Shown here: positions 54,026-63,565 of the stretch, piece after piece
How positions within the stretch are numbered: the stretch's first letter is position 1
Layout: each line of letters starts with the position of its first letter
From: Lineus longissimus
Lineage: Eukaryota; Nemertea; Pilidiophora; Heteronemertea; Lineidae
Length of the DNA: 64,000 bases
Direction: 5' to 3'
Assembly (NCBI RefSeq): GCF_910592395.1
Contig: NC_088321.1
Location: 10,662,001-10,726,000 of the forward strand
Notes under the pieces: generated by a model
What the model was told of the DNA's origin: nothing
The model's input: only the letters and a program-made list of their open reading frames with translations
The model's database searches: none
Translations under genes and position numbers: made by a program

Positions 54026-57000
54026 ATGCCCAGACGAAGCAGGACACCCCAAGTAACAGGTGAAGCCAAACGCCGTCGGAACCGTCTCAACCAGCAAGAA
54101 CGCCGTCGACAGCCACAACAGCAACAACAAGAACCCCAAAGGTTTATCGCCCGTCAATTCCCATCGCAGATTGAAACTTTCAGACTTGGTCCTATGAGTG
54201 AAACTTGCAAAGACTGTGCTGCATTACGTTTCAGCTCTGAAAACTTCAACTGTTGCCACAATGGTAAAGTCTCATTACCACCATTGCCTCCATATCCGCC
54301 TGAATTACAAAACCTCTTCCTGGCAAATGATGCACAGTCCAAAAACTTCATGGAAAATATTCGCCAGTACAATAGTTCTGTCTCATTTGCCTCATTTGGT
54401 GGGCATGTAGTTCGCCCTTCAGGACGTGGCCCATACACATTTAGACTTCACGGACAGCTGTACCATGGAGCAGGCTCTTTACATCCTCCAGACGATACTC
54501 CACACACTTACAGCCAACTGTACATACTAGAAGCCAGTCAAGCAATCGAAGGGCGACTACAACAACCACCAAATGCAAATTGTCGTCAAGATGTCATGGC
54601 TACACTGACAACGACCCTTGACGCCATCAACCCCTACGCAGCCGCGTACAGACATATGCATGAACTTGAAGAGGAGCAGACACTTGCAGCACAGCGGAAC
54701 AACACCCCAATCCCTACTGTAACAATGAATATCATGCGCGGCCATGATCAGCGCCGCTACAATAATCCAACCCGTATGGATGAAGTTGCAGCTGTTTTCG
54801 TGTCGCCAGATGGAGCCCCACCTGCCAATCGTGATGTTTTGGTCTACCCAAAAGATCATAACCCAAGTAAAATATCATATTTATCGGGGAACATTGACCC
54901 CATGGTTTACCCACTATATTTCCCACGAGGCGCTTTAGAGTGGTATCCTGGTATGCAACACACAGCAGAGAGGGCAACTGATCGGTACTGCAAAATCTCT
55001 TGCTTGCAGTTTTATGCCCACCGACTTGCTGTAAGAGCTGGCTTCAATGCTATATTCTATGGTGCAAAACTTTTCCAGCAGTATGTCGTTGATGCATATG
55101 TCCGCACAGAATCCACAAGAATTGGCTGGATACTACAAAACCAGAAGCAGCTGCGAGTGGAAATGTACCAAGGCCTTATGGACCACATCAATAATCAAGC
55201 TGCTGAAGAAAACCGTGCCCCAGGCAAAATTGTCGTCCTCCCTTCATCATTTCAAGGTTCTCCTAGATGTATGCAACAAAATTTCCAGGACGCCATGGCC
55301 ATTGTATCCAAATATGGAAGACCAGATCTTTTTCTCACATTCACATGCAACCCCAAGTGCAAAGACATCATAGATGCATTACAACCAAACCAGCAACCTC
55401 ATGATAGACCAGACATTGTCAGCAGAGTATTCAAGCTACATTTAAAGGAACTGCTTCATGACATTCGTAACAACCATTTCCTTGGAATCCCAATCGCCTA
55501 CGTTTATGTCATTGAATTTCAAAAACGGGGTCTACCTCACTGCCACCTATTAATCATATTGAGCGAAGAAAGTAAGCTCAAAGAACCAGCTGTCATTGAC
55601 TCCCTCATATCTGCAGAAATACCAGATCCAGACTTACAACCAGACTTATTCAACATCATCAAAACAAGTATGGTTCACGGTCCATGTGGTGCCCTTAACT
55701 ACGCCTCTCCCTGTATGGTTGACGGCAGCTGCTCCAAAGACTACCCAAAGTCTTTCCAAGAACAAACAGCACTAGCAGTCAACGGATATCCCCTGTACCA
55801 AAGGCGAGACAATGGCCGCACTATCGTTATAGGAAACAAAGAAATTGACAACAGGTGGATTGTCCCATACAATCCCTATCTTTCCAAAAAGTACAATGCT
55901 CACATCAACCTTGAGAAATGCACTTCGATTAAGTCTGTCAAATACCTATTGAAATACGTGTACAAGGGCCATGACTGTGCAAACGTCAGACTTACTCAGA
56001 CAAATGAACTAACACACGATGAGGTTAATACTTTCATTGACACCAGGTATGTCAGTGCTCCTGAGGCATTCTGGAGGCTATCTGAATTTAAACTCCATGA
56101 ACAGTCGCATTCAGTATATAGACTAGCCATACACCTACCACAACAGCAGCCAGTTTACTTCCAACGAGGCGCCCATGAAGAAGCAGCACAAGCAGCGCAA
56201 GAAAAAGACACCATGCTCACAGCCTACTTCAGAGTCAACAGCAACCAACCAACACCATACCTATACACAAAGTTCCCACTTCACTATGTCTGGAATAAAA
56301 TCAAAAAGATCTGGACTCAACGAAAACAAGGAGGGGACAAGGTTTTGCCACGAATATACTCAGTTAGTCCCAAAGATTCAGAGAAGTACTGCCTGCGCAT
56401 TCTCCTCCATCATGTTCCGGGTGCCACAAACTATAATGACCTCAAAACAGTGGACGGTGAAATAATGGAAACATTCAAGGATGCATGCATACGTCGACAG
56501 CTTCTAACAGATGATAGGGAATGGGACCATGCCATGACTGAGGCCACAACCTTTCAAATGCCACAACAACTTCGCACCCTCTTTGCTACAATCCTGATCT
56601 ACTGCAACCCACAAAATGCTCTCCAGCTCTGGGAAAAGCACAAAGATGCAATGACAGAAGACTTCCTGGACCTCCACCACTTGCCACCTGACAGAGCAGA
56701 TGACAGAGCCCTTGCCCACATCAGCACCATATTAGAGCAGAACAGTTTGACATGTAGTCACTTCGACCTTCCCGAACCAAACACAAACCCAGAGGTACCA
56801 GATTTGCATACTGTTCCGGAGTACGACTTGGAACATGAGCGTAAGGAAGCAACAAGACTGTGTAACATGCTCAACACAGAACAACGCAAGTTTGTCGACC
56901 AGATCCTTCAAGACCATTCAGACATCACCAGTCACCAACAACAGAAATGCAGAGCATACTTCCTAGATGGCCCAGGGGGAACAGGCAAAACCATGTGCTA

Positions 57001-58234
57001 CAACACGCTCATTGCCAGCCTCCGCGGTCAAGGAGAGGTTGTTGCACCATGCGCTTGGACAGGAATAGCAGCCACCCTACTGAAAGGAGGACGTACCGTC
57101 CACAGCCTGTTTAAACTTCCAGTGCCTGTTCTAGACAACAGTGTTTGCAACATAAAACCAACTTCCAAACATGCCCAATATCTTCGGAAAATGGCAATGT
57201 TCATCATTGATGAGGCATCCATGATTCCATCCAATGCCCTTAAAGCCATAGACAGGATGCTCATAGATATCACAGAGACAGACATTCCATTCGGAGGCAA
57301 AATTTTCATCCTAGGAGGAGACTTCCGACAAGTCCTGCCCGTTGTTCCGAGGAAGCCACCAGCAGTCATTGTGGAAAATTGCCTCAAGCGCTCACCTCTG
57401 TGGCCAATATTTCAGATACACCACCTCACGAAGAACATGCAAACTCAGCACAATGAACAGCACTTTGCAGAATGGTTACTTGCACTAGGGAATGGACATT
57501 TACACTACAACCACCCGGATATTCAGAACTGCATACAAATACCACCAAAATGTCAAGTGGTCACACAAAATATTGCAGACGAAGTGTTAAGCAACATACA
57601 AAATCCAAGACTTCTAACAGACACTGTCATCCTCACTCCCACCAACGAACATGCTCTTCGAATAACAAAAAAACTCTACACAAGTGCAGACAAGATCGTA
57701 TGCGAAGATGAACGCGAAGCCCTACAGTATCCACTGGAATTCCTCAACTCGATCACACCCACAGGCATGCCACCACACAGACTGCTTTTGAAACCAGGCG
57801 TCATCATTATGCTCCTCCGTAACCTGGACATCAAGAAGGGCTTATGCAATGGAACAAGACTTATAGTCAGACACCTCCCCACACACGTTATAGATGCAGA
57901 GATTCTCACTGGTGCCAACAAAGGCGATTATGTGCTTATACCAAGGATTAAATTGGCCCCTTCAGATGCTCACCTGCCCTTTATTCTAGAAAGAACACAG
58001 TTCCCAATCAGAGTCAGTTACTGCATGACAATCAATAAAGCACAAGGCCAAACCTTCGACAAAGTAGGATTGTACCTTCCAACCCCTGTCTTCAGCCACG
58101 GACAGCTCTACGTAGCTTTCTCAAGATCACGTCGCTTCACAGATATAACAGTACAAATCAATCCCACAACAAAACAAGGCTTCCACAATGAGAATGCAAT
58201 CACCCAAAATGTTGTCTACCAAGAAGTACTTTAA
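54026..58234 (+). CDS. Helitron Rep/helicase, intact 1402 residues
   Basis: This single-exon protein nicks and unwinds DNA for rolling-circle transposition. N-terminus: a basic, Gln-rich tail and a Cys cluster (CKDCAALRFS...FNCC, residues 61-77). The Rep region has its three motifs: FLTFTCNPKC (436-445), the HUH box in EFQKRGLPHCHLLI (His505, His507), and KYLLKYVYKG (639-648) with the catalytic Tyr pair Tyr640/Tyr644. The PIF1 helicase follows: Walker A GPGGTGKT (about 984-991), TGIAATLLKGGRTVHS, IDEAS (about 1061), GGDFRQVLPVV (about 1096), NKAQGQTF (about 1336) and HGQLYVAFSRSR (about 1357). No RPA, endonuclease or OTU add-on is visible. No stop or frameshift, so the copy may be active. Stop at 58232-58234. 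Confidence 0.97.
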   Translation: MPRRSRTPQVTGEAKRRRNRLNQQERRRQPQQQQQEPQRFIARQFPSQIETFRLGPMSETCKDCAALRFSSENFNCCHNGKVSLPPLPPYPPELQNLFLANDAQSKNFMENIRQYNSSVSFASFGGHVVRPSGRGPYTFRLHGQLYHGAGSLHPPDDTPHTYSQLYILEASQAIEGRLQQPPNANCRQDVMATLTTTLDAINPYAAAYRHMHELEEEQTLAAQRNNTPIPTVTMNIMRGHDQRRYNNPTRMDEVAAVFVSPDGAPPANRDVLVYPKDHNPSKISYLSGNIDPMVYPLYFPRGALEWYPGMQHTAERATDRYCKISCLQFYAHRLAVRAGFNAIFYGAKLFQQYVVDAYVRTESTRIGWILQNQKQLRVEMYQGLMDHINNQAAEENRAPGKIVVLPSSFQGSPRCMQQNFQDAMAIVSKYGRPDLFLTFTCNPKCKDIIDALQPNQQPHDRPDIVSRVFKLHLKELLHDIRNNHFLGIPIAYVYVIEFQKRGLPHCHLLIILSEESKLKEPAVIDSLISAEIPDPDLQPDLFNIIKTSMVHGPCGALNYASPCMVDGSCSKDYPKSFQEQTALAVNGYPLYQRRDNGRTIVIGNKEIDNRWIVPYNPYLSKKYNAHINLEKCTSIKSVKYLLKYVYKGHDCANVRLTQTNELTHDEVNTFIDTRYVSAPEAFWRLSEFKLHEQSHSVYRLAIHLPQQQPVYFQRGAHEEAAQAAQEKDTMLTAYFRVNSNQPTPYLYTKFPLHYVWNKIKKIWTQRKQGGDKVLPRIYSVSPKDSEKYCLRILLHHVPGATNYNDLKTVDGEIMETFKDACIRRQLLTDDREWDHAMTEATTFQMPQQLRTLFATILIYCNPQNALQLWEKHKDAMTEDFLDLHHLPPDRADDRALAHISTILEQNSLTCSHFDLPEPNTNPEVPDLHTVPEYDLEHERKEATRLCNMLNTEQRKFVDQILQDHSDITSHQQQKCRAYFLDGPGGTGKTMCYNTLIASLRGQGEVVAPCAWTGIAATLLKGGRTVHSLFKLPVPVLDNSVCNIKPTSKHAQYLRKMAMFIIDEASMIPSNALKAIDRMLIDITETDIPFGGKIFILGGDFRQVLPVVPRKPPAVIVENCLKRSPLWPIFQIHHLTKNMQTQHNEQHFAEWLLALGNGHLHYNHPDIQNCIQIPPKCQVVTQNIADEVLSNIQNPRLLTDTVILTPTNEHALRITKKLYTSADKIVCEDEREALQYPLEFLNSITPTGMPPHRLLLKPGVIIMLLRNLDIKKGLCNGTRLIVRHLPTHVIDAEILTGANKGDYVLIPRIKLAPSDAHLPFILERTQFPIRVSYCMTINKAQGQTFDKVGLYLPTPVFSHGQLYVAFSRSRRFTDITVQINPTTKQGFHNENAITQNVVYQEVL

Positions 58235-58346
58235 AACTCGAGATCTAAAGAACAACCGCCAAATCCACAACTTCTGCAAGTCAGACCGACAACCCCTTTG
58301 CACATAACATTTCCCCCATCACTACAGCCCTCATTTACCCAGCAAT

Positions 58347-58370
58347 CGCGCAGAGCGCGGGTAGTGCTAG
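58347..58370 (+). other. Helitron 2 right terminus: hairpin plus CTAG
   Basis: Stem CGCGC (58347-58351), loop AGA, stem GCGCG (58355-58359), seven bases, then CTAG. This matches the Helitron rule of a GC-rich hairpin just upstream of CTRR and acts as the transposition terminator. Confidence 0.85.
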
Positions 58371-58927
58371 TTGTCATTATGTTATGCTTACAGTAGAGAC
58401 ATCTCGTATTAACTAATGTAACTGCCTAAGTGTATTCTTCTTTACGTTTCACAGTGGCGTCATTCTGCATATCTCAAATCAACATGGTCAGGAGATTGTC
58501 CAACATCTCTACACTACACTTGACCAGCAGACAATGAGTGAACTTGTCCAGATGTGATGTGCCACTCTTACTCTTCATGTACGCCTGATCATCAAACACG
58601 CATTGGCAACTCGCGTCTTTTCCTTCTTCGGCTCCGAGCCGCTAAGGATCATGGATTTGACGGCCAGCCAGTCGTTGAGGATACGCTCCAACGCTCTGCG
58701 ACTGAACCGTGGAGGTTCAAGGTCTTGTTCTGGCATCTCATCATCAATATCAGTGACCGGCATCTTCCTGGCCAAACTCGTTCTCGACGGCCTGTACTGC
58801 TGCTGCTCGACGAGCTGACGTCCAACAGTCTGCACCAGGAACAACAGGATGTTCTCACTGCGGCTGTTGGGGAGTTTGACTAGTAGTGTTTCCATCAAGA
58901 GACGGTTGAGGAGGTCATAGCGTACGG
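58371..58927 (+). other. Unidentified stretch
   Basis: No gene that I recognise. A minus-strand frame is open from 59060 to 58575 but overlaps a recognisable Gypsy segment on the plus strand, so it is probably chance. Confidence 0.3.
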
Positions 58928-59117
58928 TCTGGTTACCCACAAAAAGTATGACATAGCAGTTGGCATACTGGTTGACCTCATGACGCGAAACCATAATGCA
59001 ACAGACACTGACATTCTCGATAAAATCCGTCACCATACCAAATCCGACAACAACCTTCAAATCCTGAAGGTCCTTGTTGTAAATGGATGGCCTGAAACTA
59101 GAGATAGTTGCCCAGCA
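58928..59117 (+). pseudogene. Gypsy pre-integrase linker (piece 1 of a split integrase)
   Basis: Reads DILDKIRHHTKSDNNLQILK and VLVVNGWPETRDSCPAEVID followed by YF. The NGWP motif is typical of the segment before Gypsy integrases. The reading continues at 60286 (NYREDVSVEDGFLFK) once a minus-strand LINE is removed: GAC TAT TTT joins to AAC TAC CGC in frame. Confidence 0.8.
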
Positions 59118-60285
59118 GAGGTAATTGACTATTTTATATATATACGTTTATATATACGTTTATTTCATACTCATCAGGTACAATAGAAGTGCAAGGGTGC
59201 GTTACAAAGAAGGGTGCATTACAATTTTGAATATGCAATTTGCCTACCTATGTAGGAAAGTCAATTAACACATAGTTCAAACACTACCCCATCAATCTCC
59301 TCCCTCGTTAAAATATCAAGGCCTGTATCCCTGCCACTCATCAATTCCCTAATTTGACCCGCAACCCCCTTCTGTTCTTCATTGTCGTAACTGTCCCTCT
59401 CGCCCTTTACAACATCCCTTGTCATCGAACACTTACTTGGTAGCTCATACCTATCCCACCTGTATTTAGATACTAAGTAGTTAAAGCTTTTACCAATAGA
59501 GGACCGGCTCCCATTCTTAATAATTCCTTTACATAATCTTAAATACCTGTTATTGGACACAAACAAATTTACAAAATATTTGATAAAATGCTTTTCAATC
59601 TGTGATTGCACTGAAACATCATCTACAATCAGTGGAAGCAGAGCACTGTGTGTTCTTATGGTAGACATAGTAATTTTCTGATAATTTTCTCCATGTAACA
59701 AAAACATCTTCAACGCCATTAAAAGAAAGATCCCAGCCCTGATACCCATATAACGACATGCAGTAAGACTTGAATAACCGGTACTTGACAGGATAGCTCG
59801 CAAATCTAAATTGTGAAATTAGAATATTAGTTCTTTTAGTAAGATTATTAACGGCAGCCTGAACCCTATTCTTCATAGTTGACTGCCCCAGAAGAGTGCC
59901 AAGATGAATTACATACAAAGAAGGCCGAAGTATCGCCCCTTGAAAATAAACCTCAACATCAACAGCCCCAGTGTCTCCAAAAATGAGAAATTTACTTTTA
60001 GTTGCATTGAAAGTAATCATATACTCTATAGAGTACAGAGACGCAACTCCTAGCATCTTATTTAAAGCATAAACCGTTGGGGCCAAAATCACCACGTCAT
60101 CCGCATATGCAAAAGCTCCGACAAAGTACATTCCATTGTAACACCCGACCTCAGACTTAGTAAGCGCAAACAGAAGTTCATCCAGGTTAATCCAGGCTAA
60201 ATAAAACTGGCGACAACACACCCCCCTGTTTGACTCCATTTCTTGCGGTAAACTCATTAGACATGTGATTTCCCCATTTAACCCT
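59118..60285 (-). mobile_element. 5'-truncated CR1/L2-like LINE inserted in the Gypsy integrase
   Basis: Minus orientation: coding 60257-59261, then a 3' untranslated region with GTACCTGATGAGTATGAAAT and AATAAA, ending in ACGTATATATAA-type short repeats at about 59118-59155. It lies exactly between two halves of the Gypsy reading frame. A TTTA is present at both junctions, so the duplication is at most 3-4 bp. Confidence 0.8.
59261..60257 (-). pseudogene. LINE reverse transcriptase C-terminal part
   Basis: On the minus strand: a fragment of RT with GAFAYADDVVILAPTVYALN (the catalytic ADD), FNATKSKFLIF, and a thumb segment YVIHLGTLLGQSTMKNRVQA followed by YRLFKSYCMSLYGYQGWDLS. After a frameshift near 59650-59690 come THSALLPLIVDDVSVQSQIE and an extended C-terminus. 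The order (YADD, then LGxxLG, then LYGxQxWDLS and HSALLP) fits CR1/L2-type LINEs. The RT N-terminus and endonuclease are missing by 5' truncation. Confidence 0.85.
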
Positions 60286-60876
60286 TATCTTTAACTACCG
60301 CGAGGACGTTAGTGTTGAAGATGGATTTCTGTTCAAATGCGATCGAATCATTATACCAAACTCTTTCCGAAAGGACATTCTCAAATCGGTCCACCAAGGA
60401 CATCAAGGCATCGAAAAATGCATCCTCCACGCAAAACAATCTGTGTTTTGGCCCGGACTGACAAACGAAATTAAGCAATTAGTGTTACAGTGTAGCACTT
60501 GCCAAGCGCATTAGAACAAGCAACAACCTGAGCCATTGAAACCACATAGTATCGCACAATATCCATGGCAGAGACTTGTATCAGATTTGTTTGAGCACAA
60601 TCGAGTGCATTACTTGCTATATGTGGACTACTATTCAAAGTTTCCAGTGATAAGACGACTAGGGAAGCCACTTAGTTCAGAGACAGTAATTGCATTTACC
60701 AAGTCTGTAATTTGCGAATACGGAATACCAGAAGAACTTGTGTCTGACAAATGTCCGCAATATGATAGCTATGCATTCGAATCATTCTGCGCTTCTTATG
60801 GAATCTAACACACAACGAGCAGTCCTCACTATCTCCAGAGCAACGGCATGGTAGAAAAGTGTGTACAGACTGTGAA
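60286..60876 (+). pseudogene. Gypsy integrase zinc module and core (piece 2)
   Basis: Reads SVHQGHQGIEKCILHAKQSV and CSTCQAH (zinc module), stop, then HSIAQYPWQRLVSDLFEHNR, YLLYVDYYSKFPVIRRLGKP, EYGIPEELVSDKCPQYDSYA and, past another stop, SPHYLQSNGMVEKCVQTVK. The three acidic positions fall at SDLF, SDKC and MVEK. Three in-frame stops show decay. The piece is cut at QTVK by the repeat starting at 60877. Confidence 0.9.
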
Positions 60877-61915
60877 ATGAAATGGCCAGGGCCATTGTGC
60901 TCACCTCATGTGGAGGAAAGATGGATAAAGAGCATGGTATTGTGTCATGTAGTGTTAGGTTTGATGTAGGTCCAAGCAATTACAATTTCCCCAAAATGGC
61001 CAATTTACAGTACATTCGACCTCTGTGACCTTGAAAAGTAGGTCAAATCAAAGAAGACCCGGGTGACACATTGAATGGTTGTTAGAATTAGATGTACCTA
61101 TGATATAAAATTGGTGCCAATCGGGCAAGTAATACTAGGAATAATGGCATTTTGAAGAATTTAGGATTTGGCCCCCTCCCTGGAGGCCAAACGGCAAATC
61201 AGATCGCACCAAACTTTGGTACCTGAGATCACCTGACCAAGGGGTACATGTGTACTTAATTTGTGATCAATAGTCATTGCAGTTAAGAAATGTGCCATAG
61301 TTAAGGCCTGACGGCCAATTTATGCCATTTGACCTCTGTGACCTTGACAAGAAGGTCAAATTAAAAACCTGTGTGACATATACTGTATGGTGGTTAGATG
61401 TACCCTTGATATCAAATTGGTGGCAATCGGGCAAGAAGTTAAGGAATAATCACATTTTTAAGGTTTTTGGATTTTGCCCCCTGGTGGTCAAGTGGTGAAT
61501 CATATTGGACCAAACTTCGGTCCCTGAGATTACCTGACTAAGGGGTAAATGTGTACCAAATTTGGGATCAATAGTCATTGCAGTTTAGAAACGTGCCATC
61601 GTTACATCCTAACGGCCAATTTACACCATTTGACCTCTGTGACCTTGAAAAGGAGGGCAAATCAAAAACCCGGAGGATATATGATGCACCTTTGCTAGAA
61701 GTACCTACCATATTTTTTTCAAAATTTCCCGACTACTATTAAGGGAGATATTGCATATTTTCACTTTTAACGTTTGGCCCCCCTGGTGGCCAAACCATGA
61801 AACGAATCGGACCGAAACTTGGTCTCCAAGGTGTCATTACATAAGGGTACATGTGTACCAAGTTTCAACTCAATAGCTCTAACAGTTACGAAACGTGCCC
61901 TGCTAACGGACGACG

Positions 61916-61947
<32 letters not shown>

Positions 61948-62003
61948 ACGACGGACGCCACGGTATGGGATAAGCTCACCTCTGCTAAGAGGTGAGCTAA
62001 AAA
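60877..62003 (+). mobile_element. Palindrome-ended dispersed repeat, copy 2
   Basis: Starts TGAAATGGCCAGGGCCATTG then TGCTCACCTCATG. Ends AACGGAC, (GAC)n at 61907-61950, and the hairpin AGCTCACCTCTGCTAAGAGG followed by TGAGCTAAAA. Same end plan as 21936-24133. It splits the Gypsy integrase between QTVK and the C-terminal part. The interior is three diverged ~300-bp units; no coding capacity. Confidence 0.7.
60990..61905 (+). repeat. Three ~300-bp tandem units inside repeat copy 2
   Basis: GCCAATTTA followed by TTTGACCTCTGTGACCTTGA recurs at about 61000, 61312 and 61613. Each is followed by a GGTCAAATC-type segment, GGCCAAACGGCAAATC-like sequence and GGGTACATGTGTACCAA. Units differ by roughly 15-25%. 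Confidence 0.85.
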
Positions 62004-62430
62004 CTCATTTTTAAAGCACTAGATGCAGTTGAAGATGCTAATATCGCCTTTATACTGAACTATAGAACAACACCCGTCTTGATTACCATCGCTAGTCCTG
62101 CAAAACTACTCATGAGCCGGGAGCCAAGAACGACATTGCCGATGAAGAGATCACTCCATCAGTGTAGACCTACAGACAATGACAGTACTAAGGAAGCCTT
62201 ACAACAACGACAGGATCAACAGAAATACTACTATGATCAAAGAGCCAGAGCCAAACCGTTTCCTGAGCTACAAACCGGACAAAATATTTGCGTCCAAGAC
62301 CCCAAATCAGGAGTCTGGAACCCTGGTTATGTAACCGAGAAACTGGGTCAATTCACAGTAATTTACCACTTTCAGTCCCAGGTGCATTTTTCCTGCTTAA
62401 ATTACCTGACAAAAGAAAATATCATGTTTT
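62004..62430 (+). pseudogene. Gypsy integrase C-terminus (piece 3)
   Basis: Reads LDAVEDANIAFILNYRTTPV, IASPAKLLMSREPRTTLPMK, QRQDQQKYYYDQRARAKPFP and ELQTGQNICVQDPKSGVWNP, ending near VTEKLGQFTVIYHFQ. These are the usual end-of-core and C-terminal strings of a Gypsy integrase. It completes the gene interrupted at 60876. Confidence 0.9.
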
Positions 62431-63565
62431 TTATGAGCATTTATGTACAGCACATATATCTGACAGTTCAACCTAGTAATTATTTTTTGGAGGAAATTTT
62501 TTACACATTTTTTGAGTCGATATATTGCAAATTATCACTGTCCCTGTTATCACGGTCATGACATCAAATGCACATTTCCTCCAAAATATCATCAAAATTA
62601 TAATGATCATTGTGTGTTCTTGTGTTAAAATATCTTTTGCAAACTCACATACTATGGAATTCCTTTCTAATATCAGTAAAATATAATTATTAGCACATTT
62701 TGCCCTGTCCCCAGGTTTGCATGTCATTCCTGTTACCAAATAGGGTTTTACCTTAATTGGAAATCTGACAGCTTTCATTGGTGTGACAAACGGCCCAAAG
62801 GGGCCTCTAGTGCATGATTCTTGGAGGGAAATTCAAAATGGTGGCATGTTGCAAGGACTTTCATGAACTTGGTGAGTAACTGTGCTAAATTGCCGTAGTA
62901 TGCTTATTCAGAGTCACTACTGTTACCTTCTTTTTGAGTAATATATTGTAGTTTACGGAGAAAACTGAATTAGGTTTATTAGGTACTGGGATGAAGTTAT
63001 AAATGAGGTCAAAATAGCTACATCCAGGCCATGGTTTTTAGTGCAGGGACACACATAATGGAGTCTCGTCATTCCTGTTACCGTCATTACTGTTAACACA
63101 GCCGTGGTAACATGGGTAACAGGACTGACCAGTGTAGTAACAGGAATGACATTCTGTGTTAGAAAGGAACCAAAATTAATCGTATTTCATTGATGCGGCC
63201 ATAATTCGCTTTTACATGTAACTACTAACAAGACGTTAGGCCTATAGGCCGCTTACGCTGCCTAGGGGTGTATTTTGCTATCCTAGCCAAGTTGCCTGGT
63301 GAACTGTATAAGGAAACACTTTGGTGGGGCTGTACCACACTGTATCTGTACCCTGTACCTTGTGCCACAAATATCAAGCCCAGTAGACTCGCACCTAGGC
63401 CTACAGTAGTCTTCATGTAGCAGTCACATATATGACAGTGCCACCTGGGTCCTGGCCTATTGTATGTTGTTACAGGTAGTATTTTGCTGTACAAAATTGA
63501 AGATGTTGATATGTTTCAGGTTTCATTTTCAGGTTTAATGGTCGTGTTTTATTTAGGACTGCACC
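62431..63565 (+). other. Non-coding stretch with recurring ATTCCTGTTACC
   Basis: GTCATTCCTGTTACC occurs at about 62723 and 63070. Its inverse GTAACAGGAATGAC occurs at 63136, with weaker relatives at 62543, 63083 and 63118. It precedes a gene start; significance unknown. Two TAGGCCTA octamers at 63237 and 63396. Confidence 0.4.

Larger units (their letters stand above)
52200..58370 (+). mobile_element. Helitron 2, apparently autonomous (left end approximate)
   Basis: Contains an accessory ORF, an intact Rep/helicase ORF and a canonical right end: stem CGCGC-AGA-GCGCG (58347-58359), then CTAG (58367-58370) followed by T, as expected for insertion between A and T. No terminal inverted repeats or target duplication are expected for this class. 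The left boundary given is a placeholder. Confidence 0.7.

Noticed and set aside
58575-59060. Long minus-strand ORF (161 codons)
   Set aside because: It is antisense to a recognisable Gypsy linker on the plus strand over part of its length and shows no family motif.
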